Positions 61,852-64,000 of a DNA stretch of 64,000 nt are shown one piece after another. The position numbers and the translations under genes were made by a program. The stretch comes from Mesorhizobium_L sp035547755 (lineage in GTDB: Bacteria; Pseudomonadota; Alphaproteobacteria; Rhizobiales; Rhizobiaceae). The stretch lies in NCBI GenBank assembly GCA_035547755.1, contig DASZUG010000056.1, positions 32,525 to 96,524 of the forward strand. Reading direction: 5' to 3'. How positions within the stretch are numbered: the stretch's first letter is position 1; each line of letters opens with the position of its first letter. The notes beneath the pieces were generated by a model. It did not search any database. It was not told the DNA's origin and saw only the letters and a program-made list of their open reading frames with translations.

Positions 61852-62604
61852 TCATTTGGCGGCATAGATCATCACGCCGTGAATGCCTGCCTGATCCTCG
61901 TGCACCATAACGAGTTCGCCAAAGCCGTGCCTTAGGAACAGCGCGTGCACCCGGGTCAGGTCGTAATCGTTCATCTGCATTTCCGGCGTATTGCGTGCCC
62001 GCTCCTCGCGCAGCACGCTTCGCGTTCCGGTATCGCTCGATTGGAAGAAGCGCGTGCCGCTGGTGGCATAGTGCATCAGCCGGGCGTCCTTGTAGAGCGT
62101 CACGTGGATCGAGCACAGACAGGCGGGCGCGGTTAGCTCCAGAAGCGAATCAAGCAGCTGGTAGCCCCGCATCGTGGGAATGTGCTGGAAGACGATGTAC
62201 GAGTTGATCCAGTCCGCCTTGACGCCGCGACGGTGCAGCGTTTCGAGATCGGCGCAGATATCGACGTTGCGCACGCCCTCGGCGGCGGCCCGCTCCCGGC
62301 ATGTCGCCCGCATCGTCTGGGACACGTCGACGCCGATGGCGAAACGCGCCCGCGCCGCCATCGGCAGCAATAGCCGTCCTACGCCGCAACCGAAATCGAC
62401 GGCCGTTGCCGCACCTTCCGGATCGCGCCCGAAATGCCGCTCGAAGCGCTGGCATATCTCCGTCACGTGACGTCTTCCGGTTTCGAAGAAACGGCCGAGG
62501 CCCTCGCGGGATTCCCCGAGTCCCCGATATTCCGCGTTCGAAAGCACCGCCCAGTATGGATCCTGGCGGGATAGTTCCTCCCAATCCCTGTCGGTATCGT
62601 TCAT
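61852..62604 (-). CDS. Class I SAM-dependent methyltransferase
   Basis: About 250 residues from the ATG at 62604; the frame runs further upstream to 62892 but without family features. Motif I is AVDFGCGVGRLLLPMA, the acidic end is GVDVSQTM, and NSYIVFQHIPTMRG follows. It converges on the glycosyltransferase gene with a gap of 47 bases. The substrate is unknown; a glycan or lipid from context. Confidence 0.82.
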   Translation of the reverse strand: MNDTDRDWEELSRQDPYWAVLSNAEYRGLGESREGLGRFFETGRRHVTEICQRFERHFGRDPEGAATAVDFGCGVGRLLLPMAARARFAIGVDVSQTMRATCRERAAAEGVRNVDICADLETLHRRGVKADWINSYIVFQHIPTMRGYQLLDSLLELTAPACLCSIHVTLYKDARLMHYATSGTRFFQSSDTGTRSVLREERARNTPEMQMNDYDLTRVHALFLRHGFGELVMVHEDQAGIHGVMIYAAK

Positions 62605-63071
62605 TGCGAAGATCCATATCGATCGAAGCGGTCGGTCCGCTGGGCGGCCGCCGAAGGCCGAGTAGTTACACGCACCGAACCCATGGAGCAATTCCCGTCG
62701 AGCCTGCCTGCCTGAGCCCGCCGGCGAAGGCGAAGGAAGGGCGGGTCGAAGCGTCGCTGTTATCCGTCCGGTTCCCAACGGCTTGAAATCGACGGCGACG
62801 ATCGGAATGGCCTCGCGATCGTCGATCCGGCGAAGCGTGAAAAAATCTTCCGCAACCAAAGCGATTGTACGCTTTACACGGGATTCGAACATTCATATAA
62901 ACGAAGGTGCTAACTCATCGAGACGGGAGGCTGCGGCTTGAGGCGCATGCCTGTGTTGGTCGCAATTTGAATTAGCAGCACCTGACCCCCGCAAGGCGCG
63001 TGGGAGTAAAACCGGCCTCTATCGACAGATCGCCCAGAGGCCCCTATCCGAAGAGAGGGTAAGCAGAAGAG

Positions 63072-64000
63072 ATGACGGCTACCACCGACACGATCACAGG
63101 CTACTACGAGACGATTCTGCAGGAGGACAGCCCTCCGGCCAGCGAGGTTCAGCAATTCGCGACCCAGGTGGACAACGGCACGCTGACACTGGCGGATGTC
63201 CGCGAGGCGCTCATCGCGCAGGCGGCAACCTATGTCGACCCGGTCATCCGGATGTACCAGGCGGCTTTCGACCGCGTGCCGGATCAGGCGGGCCTGCATT
63301 ACTGGGCCGACCAGCTGGAAGCTGGAAACCTGACGCTGACGCAGCTGGCCGACGCCTTCGTCCTGTCCGACGAATTCCACGCGACATTCGGCATCGGCGC
63401 CGGCGATCCGATTTCCACCGCCTATGTGACCGGCCTCTACGAGAACGTTCTGGGCCGGGCGCCCGACGCCGCCGGCCTCAGCTACTGGACCTCGCAGACG
63501 CAACTCACGCCGGCCCAGATGCTGCAGGCGTTCTCCGAATCGCCGGAGTTCCGGAACGACACCAATCAGGGCATCCACGATTTCCTCAATGCGGCGGCGC
63601 AGGGCGCCGAGAGCTACACCGGGCCGCTTTCCGTGGTCCATCCCGGCGGCACTTACGTGCTGACCACGGGCATCGACGCATTCCTGCCCAGCAATGGCGG
63701 GTCGACGGCCAATGACGATCACTATCTCGCCTCGATCGACAATTCGGCCTTCCCCCCCATGGCGACCATCAATGCCGGTGACCAGATCGACGGCGGCGCC
63801 GGCAACGACACGCTCACCATCACCACCAACGATTACAGCGGCGATGTCGATCTGCGCGGCGCAACGATCACCCATGTCGAGAACGTCGTCATCCATGATG
63901 CCAGTAACAGCCTCAGCGGTGATATCTATCTCAATGACGACTTCCAGAACGTCACCCTGCAGAATGTCAACAACGCGGACGTCTATGGCATCCAGGAGGG
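63072..64000 (+). CDS. DUF4214/RTX-like surface protein, C-terminus beyond the window
   Basis: Read directly; the frame is open from the ATG at 63072 (preceded by AGAAGAG) to the window end, 309 codons. Two DUF4214 modules are visible: MYQAAFDRVPDQAGLHYWADQ at about 58-78 and LYENVLGRAPDAAGLSYWTSQ at about 120-140. A calcium-binding RTX-type repeat, DGGAGNDTL, is at about 238, followed by beta-helix-like repeats. Such proteins are usually secreted by type I systems and attach to the cell surface. No secretion genes are in the window. Confidence 0.82.
   Translation, partial: MTATTDTITGYYETILQEDSPPASEVQQFATQVDNGTLTLADVREALIAQAATYVDPVIRMYQAAFDRVPDQAGLHYWADQLEAGNLTLTQLADAFVLSDEFHATFGIGAGDPISTAYVTGLYENVLGRAPDAAGLSYWTSQTQLTPAQMLQAFSESPEFRNDTNQGIHDFLNAAAQGAESYTGPLSVVHPGGTYVLTTGIDAFLPSNGGSTANDDHYLASIDNSAFPPMATINAGDQIDGGAGNDTLTITTNDYSGDVDLRGATITHVENVVIHDASNSLSGDIYLNDDFQNVTLQNVNNADVYGIQE

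Noticed and set aside
1..64000. CRISPR arrays, transposases, integrases, toxin-antitoxin pairs and rRNA or tRNA genes.
   Set aside because: I looked for regular spaced repeats, DDE or recombinase motifs and tRNA stems on both strands and saw none that held up.

Overview
The window is GC-rich DNA in typical alphaproteobacterial style: dense overlapping operons, many ATGA/TGATG junctions, LacI, IclR and GbpR-type LysR regulators, many ABC importers and a NirB-NirD-NasA nitrate assimilation set. A soil or plant-associated member of the Hyphomicrobiales is the most likely source. That is inference from gene content; there is no rRNA or marker gene. I found no tRNA, IS element, integrase or CRISPR array.

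Layout. 0-1.4 kb: envelope or polysaccharide genes on the minus strand (partial DUF6311 membrane protein, methyltransferase). 1.9-2.4 kb: small DUF6790 membrane protein. 2.5-6.2 kb (minus): bicupin protein plus an NMT1/SsuABC-type importer, divergent from an IclR regulator. 7.3-22.2 kb (plus): about 15 kb of 16 tightly packed genes, 'catabolic operon 1'. It encodes a small HTH protein, a second SsuABC-type importer, Rieske oxygenase, two SDRs, alpha/beta hydrolase, extradiol dioxygenase, ThDP enzyme, aspartate-dehydrogenase-like protein, aldehyde dehydrogenase, ferredoxin-NADP reductase, flavodoxin, pentapeptide-repeat protein and an FAD monooxygenase. A second IclR regulator closes it. 23.4-36.5 kb: 'catabolic operon 2', with a divergent LysR regulator. 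It encodes an FAD monooxygenase, a cofactor-free 2,4-dioxygenase of the HOD/QDO/AqdC family, an HGGYW amidase, a DapA-family lyase, 3-hydroxyanthranilate 3,4-dioxygenase, a complete Liv-type importer with two paralogous binding proteins, and an aldehyde dehydrogenase. 36.5-43.9 kb: nitrate/nitrite transporter, NirB, NirD and NasA behind a well-formed sigma-54 promoter. 44.0-46.8 kb: a remarkable S10-S53 double-protease fusion. 46.9-51.8 kb: a third SsuABC-type importer, a 3-hydroxyisobutyrate-dehydrogenase-family enzyme and a LacI regulator, tied together by three copies of one palindromic operator. 51.9-52.1 kb: a truncated aldehyde dehydrogenase remnant. 52.3-62.6 kb: surface polysaccharide genes (GtrA, GtrB-like transferase, glycosyltransferases, Wzm/Wzt exporter, WbdD-like coiled-coil methyltransferase). 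63.1 kb to the end: start of a DUF4214/RTX-like surface protein.

How it fits together. Operon 2 reads as a route for a 4-quinolone-type N-heterocycle. Flavin hydroxylation gives a 3-hydroxy-4-quinolone, HOD-type cleavage releases CO and an N-acylanthranilate, the HGGYW amidase frees an aminobenzoate, and the 3-hydroxyanthranilate dioxygenase opens its ring. The presence of the last enzyme points to an 8-hydroxylated quinoline such as xanthurenate, or to a variant of alkylquinolone (AqdABC-like) degradation. Operon 1 has the enzyme classes expected for a dihydroxylation/dehydrogenation/extradiol route, as described biochemically for kynurenate, with an unusual flavodoxin-based electron supply. 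The substrates are inference. The order of polysaccharide genes on the minus strand (52-55 kb and again at 0-1.4 kb) suggests that the roughly 50 kb between them is a block inserted into, or rearranged within, a surface polysaccharide locus.
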